From Bombyx mori (taxonomy: Eukaryota; Arthropoda; Insecta; Lepidoptera; Bombycidae), in contig NC_085126.1 in the NCBI RefSeq assembly GCF_030269925.1, forward strand, positions 2,978,501 through 3,042,500: DNA of 64,000 bases, read 5' to 3'. The translations under genes and the position numbers were made by a program. The notes under the pieces were generated by a model, which was not told the DNA's origin, ran no database searches, and saw nothing but the letters and a program-made list of their open reading frames with translations. Shown here piece after piece: positions 1 through 11,630 of this stretch; the first letter of the stretch is position 1, and each line of letters begins with the position of its first letter.

Positions 1-662
1 AAAGGCAATTGTCCTGTTACCTCATGATTTGTTGGTGGCCATTGCGTGAATTAAAACGATTTAACTAAAGTGCTTCGGCCATTACTGATGGGATTAAACG
101 CGCGAATGTACCTTGATGGTGATGGGTTTTATTTAAAAAAAAAAAAGCCTCGCATTCATTACCTTCTTTTTTGTAGTCTGTACAAGGTTTATGTACTTTT
201 GCCACTCACTAAATGTCTAAAACATAGTAAAAATATAGTATGAAAGATTTTATAGTTTTGGTGTTTTTACTATAAAATATAGTATGATAGATTTTATAGT
301 TTAATAAATTATCGTAATAATGGTATTATGGAGGTCAAAAGATACTTTCACGATATTCCAGTCCGGTCCAAAACAAATCACCGCTCCCTGAGATGGTCTA
401 TTCTTTATTTCATCATAATATTTAATAAGTTGTTTGGTATTTTAATAGTTAAAGTATCAGCATTAGATAATCTGATATTATTTACTCTTTATCAGTATAC
501 TAGATTAATAATACCAAACTTTATAAAATGGCTTTCATTATGTGATAAATATGAACAACGAAAAGTATGACTGAGTTTAAATATATCTACTTTATTTTAT
601 CTCCAAAGTATCCTATTTACGAGGGGGAATATTTATGAATTCCTAGATAAGTCCAGTCATGT
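1..662. other. AT-rich non-coding stretch with a short tandem duplication
   Basis: No gene is supported here. Seen: a 28-bp segment at 231-258 recurs with one or two changes at 275-302 (period 44 bp; both contain ATATAGTATG and GATTTTATAGTTT). The small open frame at 328-570 is AT-driven and matches nothing I recognise. Confidence 0.5.
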
Positions 663-735
663 TCTTAGTAGGTGAGCTCACGGGGCTCAAACCGGAGTGA
701 TGCTAACACCGACCCTAGCAAGAGTAGTGCCAGAG
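663..735 (-). mobile_element. Jockey-type LINE 3'-end fragment
   Basis: The reverse complement reads like the 3' UTR found repeatedly in this window (for example 37938-38210): an 'agagtagtgc...ccctagcaagag' block and a 'ggtgagctcacggggctcaaa' block. The poly(A) end and upstream part are missing. It lies just upstream of the first exon of the CABIT-like gene. Confidence 0.6.
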
Positions 736-809
736 AGCCATTCGCCATCAAACTGGACCGTATTTTCATCTGGCTACAGCTAAACAAAAACCTATTTTTT
801 TCATTGCAG

Positions 810-947
810 GTTGGTTTTCAGCGTGTGGATGTCGCGGCGGTGCCCTGGCGTCGCCCCGGGGCTCCATAGCTGCATTACTGCGAGCGCGAGCCTTCGCCAT
901 GGTCTCGCCGCGGGCCATCTCTGCCTACAGAGCGCGGCCAACCTCAG
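810..947 (+). CDS. CABIT-like (serrano-type?) gene, first exon seen in the window
   Basis: The exon is bounded by a good acceptor (pyrimidine run ending in TTGCAG at 809) and a donor GTCAGT at 948. It stays open in the frame that joins, in phase, to the next exon at 1187. An ATG at 899-901 lies in a near-ideal context (GCCATGG) and would begin the protein with MVSPRAISAYRARPTS. The frame is also open upstream to 810, so either 899 is the start or coding continues from exons outside the window. From 899 the four-exon model sums to 2556 nt (851 codons plus stop). The exon is GC-rich against AT-rich surroundings, as silkworm coding exons often are. The exon call rests on splice sites, phase and composition only. 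Confidence 0.55.
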
Positions 948-1186
948 GTCAGTGCAAATAACGACCAACGTGAGAGCCATAAAATCGCATTTATCCAACA
1001 AATCCATTTATTTGAGTACAGCTAAGTGGAGCTTAGATTAAATACTTGCAGTTTTAGTAAGTTCAAATATTGCTGTGAGCTCGTCCCAGCCAGCCAGCCA
1101 AATCGTGGCCCAGCGATTTTCACCATATCGTCGGTCCATCTGGTAATACATGATGGCTCTCTATATTCATTTCGTATTGACGACAG

Positions 1187-1323
1187 ATAATGGCCGGATC
1201 GGAGCCCAGTACGAGCGCTCGGCCGCACGACCTGGTACTCCTCTGAGGCTTGCGGGAGTGTTCGCTGATGGAAGCAAGGCTAAAGCTCCGAAGTACGCGC
1301 AGCTCATCGACCCACAAGGGAAT
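1187..1323 (+). CDS. CABIT-like gene, second exon
   Basis: The acceptor is CGACAG at 1181-1186 and the donor GTGAGT starts at 1324. One base carried from the previous exon plus 137 nt gives 46 whole codons, ending in phase 0, which is the phase the exon at 19476 needs. The product includes RPGTPLRLAGVFADG and AQLIDPQGN. Spliced to ELFVPINTKGELYEV of the next exon, this gives the pattern 'leu-rich strand, Leu-Ile-Asp-x-x-Gly-Asn, x-Phe-Val-Pro, Lys-Gly-x-x-Tyr-x-Val', which resembles beta strands of CABIT domains. GC-rich codon use contrasts with the flanking introns. The domain assignment is from memory of the family pattern and not from a search. Confidence 0.6.
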
Positions 1324-1440
1324 GTGAGTGTTAAATACCTTTATTTATCTTTACATATAAATATAAACCGCTTTTTACTACATGCATATGAATATAAATA
1401 AATACGGTACATACACCAAAATAACATTTTTTACAATTTT

Positions 1441-1690
1441 TGTCTGGCTGTCTGTCTGCCTGTCTGTCTGTTTGTTCCGGCTAATCTCTGGAACGGCGGG
1501 CCGATTTTGATGAGACTTTCACTAATAGGTAGCTAATGATATAAGGAGTAACTTAAGCTACTTTTTTTAGATAAGCTTCACCCTGCGGCGTCACCCGCGG
1601 TACGACAATAATCGCGGGTAACATCGCGGGACTCAGCTATCAATAATAAAATTTAATGTTTCCGAAGGGAAGCGAGGGCGGGTCGCTAGT
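1441..1690 (+). mobile_element. Helitron-like non-autonomous element
   Basis: It begins with a CTGT-rich tract and ends gggcgggtcgctagt, that is, with a CTAGT terminus. The last 35 bases recur at 56800-56836 and, diverged, at 34220-34259. The GC-rich end and CTAGT stop fit lepidopteran Helitrons. It lies in the long intron of the CABIT-like gene. Confidence 0.5.
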
Positions 1691-1949
1691 TTATCATATT
1701 ATTCGATTTTTAATACGCTTTTATTAGCTTGGTATAGCTATAGGTCGCCGCTTTAAAGACGTCCCATTAACTTGAAAATCCGCACACGCATCAAGGACCG
1801 ATGATGGGACACCAATTTTATTACATCACTTTAATATCCTGACTAATTTCGCCAGGATAAAAACAAAGGTGAATTTCATGTTACTTCGGTTTTGGTGTTT
1901 AAGTAGTTTGATTTTTCCAACTGGAAAGACAAAGGCATCATGCCATATA

Positions 1950-2090
1950 GCCTAAACTTTTATATATTTTTTTATATATGAAAAATGATATGAAATGAAA
2001 TGAAAACAAAATGGAATGAAATGAAATGAAATGAGATGATATGGGATGAAATATAATCTCAGTCAAATGGTGGTCATTTACTGAGACTTT
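1950..2090 (+). repeat. Dispersed repeat carrying a GAAAT/ATGAA pentamer array
   Basis: Tandem (GAAAT)n with interruptions, followed by a unique tail 'gatgatatgggatgaaatat...ctcag...tggtcat'. The same pentamer array and tail occur inverted at 11815-11990, so this is a dispersed family and not only a microsatellite. Confidence 0.65.
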
Positions 2091-2816
2091 TTCAGTGGAC
2101 TTTTTGGAGGATCCCGAGAAGTTACGCTCAACGACTTTGTTTCATTTTCTCACATTTTTGGTGTTTAAGCGTGTGTGTGTGTTTTTTTTAAGTTTTTAAA
2201 CTACCCACATTTTAATAATGAACAAGCGAAGTGTCAAATCGTTATCGCAGCCCATAGACTGTGTGGTTTGCATTGGTACAGAGACTGGTCTACCCTCAAA
2301 GCGGAAGCATTGCGTCGTGATTATAACTCGCTGGGTTGCGGTGCCAATGGTATCAGACCTGCAATATACGTATATATGTAGGATTGGTAAGAACGGAACA
2401 TATGAAAAGGGCGTGGAATGGAGCGTTAAGATGTGAGCGAGTGAAAACGGAAAGAAAGGGAAAAGATAATGACAGACAAAATGACAGAGAAAAAGCAAGA
2501 TGGCGAAGACGCTTAAAAGATGAGCAAAGCGTAATAAAAGTGTTACTTAATTTTTAAATTATTATTATAACAGAAGATTTTGGAACAGTGAAAGTTTTAT
2601 TTTATGCCCTGCGATCCCTATTCTACTTATATATATAAACATCACCTTTAGAATTGAGGTGACTTAATTTAAAATTTTAAGAAAATGAAAGTAATACTTC
2701 GAGCGATTAATAAACATGTAATTTTATAAAATTAGTTTAGTCTCTTTTAGTCTAGAAAAGGACAAAGTACACTCTCCGTCTCTTTTAAATTAGGCGCGCT
2801 AATTAATTAGTAATTA

Positions 2817-3136
2817 ACTAGCTTTTGCCCGCGACTCCGTCCGCGTGGAATAGTTACTTTGGCATAACGTTAAATTTTACCCCCCCACTTCATTTACGTA
2901 GAAAGTGAAAATATTTTTGAATTATAGAATGTTAAGGAGCTATTTAAACCCCTATTTTGAAACATTATTATTGGTGCTCCGTTTCTATGGGTCTTAGCGT
3001 GATGTTATATAGCCTATAGCCAGCCTTCCTCAATAAATGGGCTATCTAACACTGAAAGAATTTTTCAAATCGGACCAGTAGTTCCTGAGATTAGCGCGTT
3101 CAAACAAACTCTTCAGCTTTATAATATTAGTATAGA
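2817..3136 (-). mobile_element. Helitron, non-autonomous, about 320 bp
   Basis: Read on the minus strand it starts TCTATACTAATATTATAAAG and runs through the block 'ctgaagagtttgtttgaacg' to the end gcgggcaaaagctagt (CTAGT). A TC 5' end and a CTAGT 3' end without inverted repeats match lepidopteran Helitrons. There is no coding content. It sits in the long intron of the CABIT-like gene. Confidence 0.7.
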
Positions 3137-3740
3137 TTAATTAAACAAGATTAATCATTAATCGAAACTGAAAGATTACAATTCTTAAATTGCATTATTG
3201 TCGTTTACCAAAAAACAAGAGCTTTAGATTCACTTCAAAAACAAAATGGATCGTGTGCGCGCGCATTCGTTGGTCTATCTACATATAAACAATAAATAAA
3301 AAAGCAAAGCTTGTCAGAACAATACTTTTCCTTGTGAATCAAATTAAAAGTTCAACACCCGACTCTCACAACACAATTAACAAGACTCATTTATATTTCG
3401 TAATCAACAAAACGAATCGCCACCTCCTATATTCGAGACCACGCCCTAGAACTAGGGATGAGCCGTATTCTGCGGTCGCGTAGTGCTTTATTGCCGGTCT
3501 AATATCGATTTATCATCACCGGAATCGCCTACGTGCACTGCTTGTATCGTACAAAATGCTGCAAAACAAAAAGTCCGAGTCTGCAGTAATAAAAGTTTAC
3601 AGTCTTATTAATCATAGATGAGCGATTATGCTTGCACACACACACACACAAACGCGTGCACAGTTTGATTTATATACTCTATGTCGTCATAGGGAAACAG
3701 GGTTGCACAAAAATGAGTGCTTATTTATTATTATTATTAT
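3137..3740. other. Intronic stretch without recognisable features
   Basis: AT-rich sequence with a short (CA)n tract near 3634-3650. I see no splice-phase-compatible open exon or repeat boundary. Confidence 0.4.
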
Positions 3741-4169
3741 TTTTTATTGCTTAGATGGGTGGACGAGCTCACAGCCCACCTGGTGTTAAGTGGTTACTGG
3801 AGCCCATAGACATCCACAGCGTAAATGCGCCACCCACCTTGAGAAAGTTCTAAGGTCTCAAGTAAGTTACAACGGCTGCCCCACCCTTCAAACCGAAACG
3901 CTTTAGTGCTCCACGGCAGAAATAGGCAGGGTTGTGGTACCCACCCGCGCGGACTCACAAGAGGTCCTACCAACAGTAATTACGCAAATTGTAATTTTGT
4001 GGCTTTGATTTTTATTACACGATGTTATTCCTTCACCGTGGAAGTCAATCGTGAACATTTGTTGAGTACGTATTTCATTAGAAAAATTGGTACCCGCCTG
4101 AGATTCGAACACCGGTGCATCGCTCAACACGAATGCACCGGACGTCTTATCTGTTACGCCACGACGACT
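3741..4169 (-). mobile_element. tRNA-derived SINE (Bm1 type), nearly full length
   Basis: Minus orientation. The T-run at 3741 is the poly(A) tail. The head near 4090-4165 holds a tRNA-like part with a B-box-like GTTCGAATCTC and the 'gtccggtgcattcgtg' arm. The body shows the family landmarks: 'aaggtgggtggcgcatttac', 'ggctccagtaaccacttaac' and 'gtgagctcgtccacccatc'. The length of about 430 bp fits Bm1 as I know it. Confidence 0.85.
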
Positions 4170-5057
4170 TCAATTGTCATTTTGTTCAATTTCTGTTTTC
4201 TATGTCGATAAAATATTCCTTGGGTCTCTAATGGTGAGAATTACGTGCTAAGTTACAACCATTGCCTTGTTAAATGACACTTTTATGTATTGCCTTTCGA
4301 TTGAAGCTATACTTTGGATCGAATGTTAATATTTCGAAGTATACGGTTTTCTCTGTTACATGTTTATATCATCAAACATTAGAGTATGTCATTATTTCAA
4401 TTTAATTTGTTTTCCACTGATCTTTTCACTTTATATTTTGAAAATACCTTAATCGATTTGAATCCAAGTCATTCTCGAGATAAGAACAAGTTTTAACGGA
4501 GCCACGTGACGGTTTGCCGATGTCCATTGTACGCGCCGACCAGACGGTACGTTTAAAAATAAAATACACCCCTAAAACATTTAAAGCTATTTTTAAAACT
4601 TCCAGAATGAAGTTGTCGTTTCGGTATCAGCCAATTTCACACGTCTCTGAAGCGTAATTACATTAATTACATCGCAAATTTTACTGTATTACCGTAATAA
4701 GCGAGTAATTTGCAGCGATGCGCAAAAGTAATCAGCCACTAGCAAATTACAGTGACCGCAAGGTTTTTTTTATTTATTTTTTATTTTAAATTAGCAGTTA
4801 ACAAAACGCAAAATCACTCCAATGCCTATGTAAGCTGTGAGGGCGAAATAGGAAAGGTCAGAGCGGATAGCGAATTAAAAAAAAAAATCGCGCGCTTTTT
4901 TAACCTACGTTATGCTTGGACGAATTTTGTGCTGTAATTGCGAGTTTAGTAGAAAAACTGCTATGTATAAGAACTATGTTTCGTTTTTAACCCCATAAAT
5001 CGCAGAAGCTGTTAATTTGCTTCCAACGTTTGTTGATTGTCATGCACTGGAAGTAAA
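4170..5057. other. Intronic stretch, nothing recognised
   Basis: AT-rich. The short open frame at 4752-4937 has low-complexity Phe/Lys composition and no support as a gene. Confidence 0.4.
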
Positions 5058-5438
5058 TCTATATATTAATACGCGAAGCAAAAACTTTGTATCCCTTTTT
5101 ACGAAAATTGCGCGGACGGAGGAGTATGAAATTTTCCACACTTATAGAGAATATAGAGAAGAAGTGCACAATGCTAATATTTTTTTAAAATAATGCATAA
5201 AAGATACATTAAATCAATAACGAAAACATTACACACACTACATACCATGTATTTGACGCACACACGCATGCATACTATTTATTGTCAAACTTTTGTTCTT
5301 GACGTCTGTGGTCAAATTGAGAATAGATTAAATATTGTTTGTCTTTATTAATATTTTTTATAGTGTAGCCCGAAATTTGTGATATTATACAATTCCAATT
5401 CATTATAGTCGAATTTCGACTACTGCGGGACCTCTAGT
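5058..5438 (+). mobile_element. Helitron, non-autonomous, with 3' hairpin and CTAGT end
   Basis: The 5' end is TCTATATATTAATACGCGAA. Near the 3' end a hairpin, GTCGAA/TTCGAC (5408-5420), precedes gcgggacctCTAGT (ending 5438). Helitrons characteristically have a TC start and a hairpin about 10 nt before a CTRR-type end. Related copies lie at 33389-33813 (-), 43168-43590 (-) and 52376-52609 (+). Confidence 0.7.
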
Positions 5439-6416
5439 TTTGTTAATTTTGTAATGTTAATTTTTTTTTTGTTTCGGGAATATTCTTTTCCTGTTCCCTA
5501 CTCCCTGTAAGTTAAAAGAATGTTAACGAAAAACGTAAAAAAACTTTAACACTCGAAAGAACATTACGCGTTTTTTCTCTTTGTCTATTTTTGTTCGCCG
5601 TCCCATAGTTTTAAAAGTTTCACCAAGATAAATGCTAACATTTAAAACGCGCTAAAATCGACCTTACACCTTTATTTTACAGGTGAAATTCGATGAAATG
5701 TATCAGAATGGAATGCAAAAGTTAGACAAGCTTACATTTGCAGTTACATGCGCCAAGAACTAAAACATTTTCAAATTGTTGTTGAAAAATCTGAAGGTAA
5801 TTTTAAAGTTGCCAAGTCCTGTAGTGAAGAATAGCAAAACCTTAAACTTTATTATCCGATTACAGTCTTTAAGACTGTGCGTTAGAGCTGATATTATTTC
5901 GCTATAAAAATAATGAGATTCACGTTTATGTTGTAGTTGATACAAGCGAAAATGGAACTAAATATCAGTGAAATTAAGATGCTTTTCACATGTAATATAA
6001 AGAAGAATATTCTGCATTGCAAGGGCCGTCCGTTGAACCTTGTTGCTATGAGTCCAGTATAGGGATGTCACGATTTTGAAACGTTGACATTTTTTTTTCA
6101 ATTTTGATTCCAACACTATCGTTTGAAGAAATGAAAGTTTTTGAATAATTTTCGGAGAATAATATAGATTAATGTAGCTCGTATTCATTTCTACATTAAA
6201 ATAATTTACTCAGAAACGCGCAAAGGTAATGAAGACTGGTCGTAAAAGGAGTCTAAAATGAATTACCTAGGTACTTAGTTTCATTTACATTCTGAAGTTA
6301 GAACACATAAAATTTTCAAAGTCGATGATCTAGGAACAAAATTACCTGCTAAAAACTCGAAACATCTCTTTATTGTCGTACGGAATGCAACTTAAGCTTT
6401 ATTTTTGATATTGTTT
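5439..6416. other. Intronic stretch, nothing recognised
   Basis: AT-rich sequence. Two minus-strand open frames (5760-5945, 5958-6188) are shadows of AT-rich DNA, with no motif or codon bias to support them. Confidence 0.4.
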
Positions 6417-6720
6417 TTACCATCGCACCGCCCGCCGACGGAGTAGAGTTCATCCATACTACCTGGAGCCACTGCGTTGATCCACAGTGCGTTTCCAGAG
6501 GTCTTTTTTGCCACGTACCATCCGGCTTTGGAATGAGCTCCCCTCCACGGTGTTTCCCGAGCGCTATGACTCGTCCTTCTTCAAACGAGGCTTGTGGAGA
6601 GTACTCAACGGTAGGCAGCGGATTGTCTCTACCCCTGGCGTTGCTGAAGTTCATGGGCGACGGCAACCACTCACCATCAGGTGGGCCGTATGCTCGTCTG
6701 CCTACAAGGGCAATAAAAAA
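6417..6720 (+). mobile_element. Non-LTR retrotransposon (CR1/Jockey-like) 3' end
   Basis: Encodes the C-terminal tail of a LINE ORF2 (FLPRTIRLWNELPSTVFPE, then FKRGLWRVLNGRQR), a motif common at the end of Jockey/CR1-type reverse transcriptases. It finishes with ggtgggccgtatgctcgtct...caataaaaaaa. Shorter copies lie at 13001-13218 (-), 52812-52873 (+) and 53654-53965 (-). Confidence 0.7.
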
Positions 6721-6946
6721 AGTTGCCAGAATTGTTTAATAATCAATATTGGTTTCAAATGACCCACCATGAGACATGAGGTTGAGTCTCAAATATACTA
6801 TATAACGACTGTCCCTAAATACAAGGTACCTAAATAGGCGGTTTCTTCAAACGGGCACACGTGACTCCTTCCCGGCTGAAATAAGCAGGTTGCCATTTAT
6901 TTAGGCTCACGCCTTACTTATCAGTGGCGAAATTAACTACGAAATA

Positions 6947-8345
6947 CTTCGATCAATAATACTACTAGATTCGCGATTAGCGCTTCAAAAGCGGCCCGAA
7001 AAATAAGACCACAAATAAATTTGTGGTCTTATTTCAAATTAGTATGGTCCAATCATAGCCAACACTAAGACGTCAAAACGCTGCAATGCGCGTTCAAAAA
7101 CTGAGTAAAAAACCACCGTAACACCAAGGTTTTGGAAGGAATATCTTTTTTTGGTAAATTTATATTATTAAGTGTTTTTCATAAAATAATAAACACAATT
7201 ATATTGTAAATAAAACACAATTTACGAATATTGTAATTGTTTGGCCAATGTTTGCAACAAGGCACCAACTATTGTAACAAACATCACCTATTCTTGGACA
7301 GGGAATGCATAGAGTAGTTTTGTTATTTTATAATGTTATTTTTGTTTGTAGATTTCCTAGTAGCCCCTTGTCGCTGTGCACAATGGATATGTATTGTCGC
7401 GAAAGAAAGAGGAGAAGAAATATAGAACTCTTTTAAAAATTCTAGAATTGTTCAATGGTGGTGGCAAATCAATGCAAAAAAGTATTAAAAAACTTTATAT
7501 GTATGTGTAAATATTTTAAGCGTATATGCTGAAAAGGATTTGTTTTCTGGGGGAAACGAACACAGCCATAAAATAAGCCTAAATTAAACTGATTATAGAA
7601 AAATTCATTGATATAAGATTACATTATATTTGTAAAAAAGAAACCGCTCATATAAAAATGACTTCTAAAAGACAGCTTTATAACAAACTGAATCTGTTTA
7701 AAGGTAATTAAACCTACATTATTGTTTTAATTACTTCTGTATAAAGAATACGTGGAAAACATGTTTCGTGTTTCCTTTCATATTTTTTTTACTTTATTCA
7801 ATTTTATTTTTTATCACCTATTTGTTGTAATAGCGGCAATGTAAAATATTATCTACTACTTTTTTGAATCGGTCAAAAATAGTTGCGACCATACAAAACA
7901 AACCTAAAACAAATATGTATATTCTGCAACTCTATGTCTTTCAATACTTACTGTGTTCTGAGCATTGAAATGTAATACCAAGAACTACATCTTGTTCCAC
8001 AATACAATAAGCACGAAATTTTAAACAAATATTTTTAACCTTATAAATTAGGCTTTAAGTATCATTTTAGAATAAATATTTTTGTACTGATGACTTTTTA
8101 TGTTCAAGTGACATTTTAAATTTATTCCATAATATTCTTTTTCTGACGAAAGGACCTAAATACATATATTTTGCAATGGTAATTAAACTTTATGTTTAAG
8201 TTTTAAGGTTTATAATAAACTGAAGTCGTTAACATTATTAAACTTTTTTCTAAGAAATGAAGATGTTTTCGTGTCTGCAAACGTGGCCACTGGAGCGTCT
8301 TATTTTTGTTCCTGATCCGTAATCTAGTACTATTATTGATCGAAG
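6947..8345. mobile_element. 1.4-kb non-autonomous DNA transposon with 8-bp target duplication
   Basis: The ends are inverted repeats: CTTCGATCAATAATA then c-TACTAGATT at 6947-6971. The reverse complement of the right end (8321-8345) is the same 15 bases followed by g-TACTAGATT. Both sides carry the perfect 8-bp duplication ACGAAATA (6939-6946 and 8346-8353). The interior is AT-rich with no transposase. A perfect 15-bp-arm hairpin lies at 7001-7034. An 8-bp duplication suggests hAT or P-like superfamilies. The TIR is not one I recognise. Confidence 0.8.
7001..7034. repeat. Perfect hairpin, 15-bp arms, 4-nt loop
   Basis: Arm 7001-7015 (aaataagaccacaaa) and its exact reverse complement at 7020-7034, with loop TAAA. 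It lies 54 bp inside the left end of the 1.4-kb transposon and so is a possible subterminal structure of that element. Confidence 0.85.
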
Positions 8346-8735
8346 ACGAAATACCAAGTAGCTCCCCAAAAAAAAAAAGCGCGAATTACAAAACTGATAT
8401 GACTGTAGTATCTGATATCTGTAATATCATATAATGTCATTGATATAACACAATTACCAAGTATATGTCAAAAAAAAATACATCCGTGAATTATAAAATT
8501 GATGTGATTGAGAAAAATTCACGCTCTCAGACATAAATTCACAATATTAACTATTATTATTATATCTGTTTACCTGAAACGCTTCCGGTTGTCATTGAGG
8601 TTATAAATTTAATAATATGAGGCTAATGTTGGCTTGTCGGGTTGTCGCAAGAAAGTACCGTCATAGTTGCAATGTTTAAATTCCTCTAGCTGTCGATATT
8701 TCTATGGAAACACGCATCCAAACGAACACGTAAAT

Positions 8736-9283
8736 CAGTGATTCTCAAAGTGGTCTATATCGACCCATAGAGGTCTATGACAACCTTCAAGGGGCGTACG
8801 TCAGCGAAAAAAAATTGTGGGGGTCCACGATAGTGGATCTCAACACATACACTGATAGTACCTATTTACTTACATCATACTATCTTATAATATCAAGACA
8901 TCATTAGCCGAGGAGATTTAAGATTAACCCTTACAAAATTGACGCCAAATGTTGATAATTTATTATTAAAGCATCAGGTTCATCCTTCTCACTAAATATA
9001 TTGACTTATTGCATATGTTAAATTTATTTATAGTTTATTTTATGTTTATTTTATGTTACGTATATTTTACATAACAGATAAAAAAAATTATTTTGAGTAG
9101 TTTTAACTTAAATTCAATTAATAAATGTATAAATTAACATGTGTTTTTACTTTAAGTTTTTAACACTAAACTTTACTACAGTTAGAAATTTACAGGAAAT
9201 CAATACCAGGTAAGTAGGGGGTCTACCCAACACGGAAAAACATGGCAAGGGATCTACGACACAAAAAAGTTTGGGGAACTCTG
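8736..9283. mobile_element. hAT-type non-autonomous element, 548 bp, with 8-bp target duplication
   Basis: The left end is CAGTGATTCTCAAAGTGG. The reverse complement of the right end is CAGAGTTCCCCAAACTTT. Both are classic hAT termini. The perfect duplication ACGTAAAT flanks it (8728-8735 and 9284-9291). The interior is AT-rich with no transposase frame. It lies in the long intron of the CABIT-like gene. Confidence 0.85.
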
Positions 9284-9657
9284 ACGTAAATCAACGTAAT
9301 GCACAATTATCAATTGAAAATTTGCTTTGCGAATCTACTTGTTGACTGTTAGCTCGCACATGTGATTACCAGCACTCTTGAGTGTAGTCTAGTCTAGTTT
9401 TAGATCTTAGCTTAGGCTGAAGTAACCATTTACTATGAGGCGAATTATATTCTCAGCTACCTAGGCATCTATATAGACAAAAAAAAACTAACCAATTTCT
9501 ATTGCTAAGCAGAGGACTTTGAACATACAGCCTCTATACAGTACAGTTGAGATCTTATGTCTGAACGTGGCATTACAGTTGTGACATCTATGCGCGTGTG
9601 TAACAATATAACTAGATAAAAAAATGTACAGACAATATTCAAGTGACGATGAACAAC

Positions 9658-10098
9658 AACATCGTGTGGCCTAATGGATAAGACGTCCGGTGCATTCGTG
9701 TTGAGTTGTTGAGCGATGCACCGGTGTTCGAATCTCAGGCGGGTACCAATTTTTCTAATGAAATACATACTCAAGAAATGTTCACGATTAACTTCCACGG
9801 TGAAGGAATAGCATCGTGTAATAAAAATGAAACCTGCAAAATTATAATTTGCGTAATTATTGGTGGTAGGACCTCTTGTGAGTCCGCGCGGGTGGGTACC
9901 ACTACCCTGCCTATTTCTGCGTGAAGCAGTAATGTGTTTCGGTTTGAAGGGTGGGGCAGCCGTTGTAACTTGAGATCTTAGAACTTGTATCTCAAGGTGG
10001 GTGGCGCATTTACGTTGTGGATGTCTATGGGCTCCAGTAACCACTTAACACCAGGTGGGCTGTGAGCTCGTCCACCCATCTAAGCAATAAAAAAAAAA
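9658..10098 (+). mobile_element. tRNA-derived SINE (Bm1 type), full length
   Basis: The tRNA-like head at 9661-9745 carries 'gtggcctaatggataagacg' (A-box region) and a GTTCGAATCTC B box. The body has the family landmarks, and the tail ends taagcaataaaaaaaaaa. Open frames across it on both strands are repeat-derived and recur in the other copies. Confidence 0.9.
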
Positions 10099-11446
10099 GT
10101 TATTATTCGACTTTAAAAAATTGTGCATCTACCGCCATATTTTTTTTCAAAACCATTATTGGCAGCGGCTGTCATTTGCGTTACATTGTACACAGCATTG
10201 GCTGTTAATTACCTGAGATCTGGCTGTATGTTTGACTTCGAATTGTTTAATCACGATAAATTTATGACATAAGGTTTTATGTTCTCATTATTCTCGTCTA
10301 AAAGTCGTTTCATTGTCGTTTTAAATGTAGGACATTGTAGATTAAGCAGTTCCATCACGTCTATCAATAAACAGTGCAGACGTGACGATATCCAACCAAA
10401 TATAACACAGAGACGCATTGTTTTCATAATTTGTATTCCAAATGTTCAAACAATGTCAAGCACTGTACAGCCTAAACTCATTTTATATTCGAGACGCAAT
10501 AAAACAAACCATTATTGTCTTTGAAATGAGAAAAAAAAATATAAAAAAAATTCCGTAATGAATGTGTGGGATTAACTGTCTTAGGAAGTTCTTTGATCTG
10601 GTTTTATTTAGTCATCGATATTTATTTGTGTAACTCAACATTCGGGCCCAATTAAGTTAAATGGTTATTGAAATATGTGGGCATATAGACATGTATTAGC
10701 CTCCTTCAATGGGATATGAAATTGACTTTCAGGGCACAATCAGGATATCCGTGTTTCCGACTTTACCAATTGAAATCGGTTCTAATGTACTCATTTATTT
10801 CTTAATAATTTTGAAATACATGCTATTTTTATATATATATTTTTTTTTTCGTTATCCGAGCATAATATATTATCTGTGCGCTGTATCGGTCAACAATTTT
10901 GATCCTAATTATAGTGTGCTGTGGTAAGACCTTAGGACAAATACAAAAAGTTAAACGCGATTTCGTATGGCTTCGGTTGTAGCAAAACGTGAGTCTGGCA
11001 TTTTGTCTTTGTCAAAAATAATAAACTCACGTATAGACAAATAGTAGGTAGTAATCAATCCATAAATTCAAGTCCATAAATTCGCTCGCTCGCTAATCAA
11101 AAGTCGACCGTACCTAATCACAGACACAATGACACTGGCCAAATGCACGAATGGTGCCGAGCCAATATTAAGAAGAAGAAGAATCACAGACACTTCAAAT
11201 TTCAAACTCACCTTTCGTAGTATATTTTTTTGACCGAAAGACTGTTTGCAGAAATTGTTATTAATAAAATAGTGAAAAGCAGCTAAACAAAGAACAAACT
11301 GTATGAATTTATAAAAGAATATGCGCTGAATTCTTTTTGAGGTTTGGAGTCTAAATGATAAGCCATCAATAATCATAAGCAGTAGAAAAGCACGCACTAA
11401 TTTTGATCTTATTTACATGGTAGCTTTTGAAAGATCGTAGATCTTT
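10099..11446. other. Intronic stretch, nothing recognised
   Basis: AT-rich intron sequence. A minus-strand 109-residue frame (11068-11397) is Leu/Phe/Ile-rich without recognisable motif, start context or neighbouring splice signals, so I do not call it. Confidence 0.4.
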
Positions 11447-11630
11447 TTACTGGTGGTAGGACCTCTTGTGCTTTGAAGAGTGGGGTAGCCGTTGTAACTA
11501 TACTGAGACCCTAGAACTTATATCTCAAGGTGGGTGGCGCATTTATGTTGTAGGTGTCTATGGGCTCCAGTAACCACTTAACACCAGGTGGGCTGTGAGC
11601 TCGTCCAACAATCTAAGCAATAAAAAAAAA
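11447..11630 (+). mobile_element. Bm1-type SINE, internally deleted
   Basis: Starts ttactggtggtaggacctct, then jumps straight to 'gctttgaagagtggggtagc', so about 70 bp of the usual body is missing. It ends in ctaagcaataaaaaaaaa. Confidence 0.85.

Noticed and set aside
3633..3650. CA-rich tract as a CRISPR-like or regulatory repeat
   Set aside because: Ordinary short (CA)n microsatellite in an insect intron.
9505..10044. 179-codon minus-strand open frame
   Set aside because: It lies antisense across a full-length Bm1-type SINE. The same peptide words appear antisense to the other SINE copies, so it is repeat-derived.
11068..11397. 109-codon minus-strand frame, membrane-like
   Set aside because: Leucine/phenylalanine richness follows from AT bias; no start context, no splice or poly(A) support.
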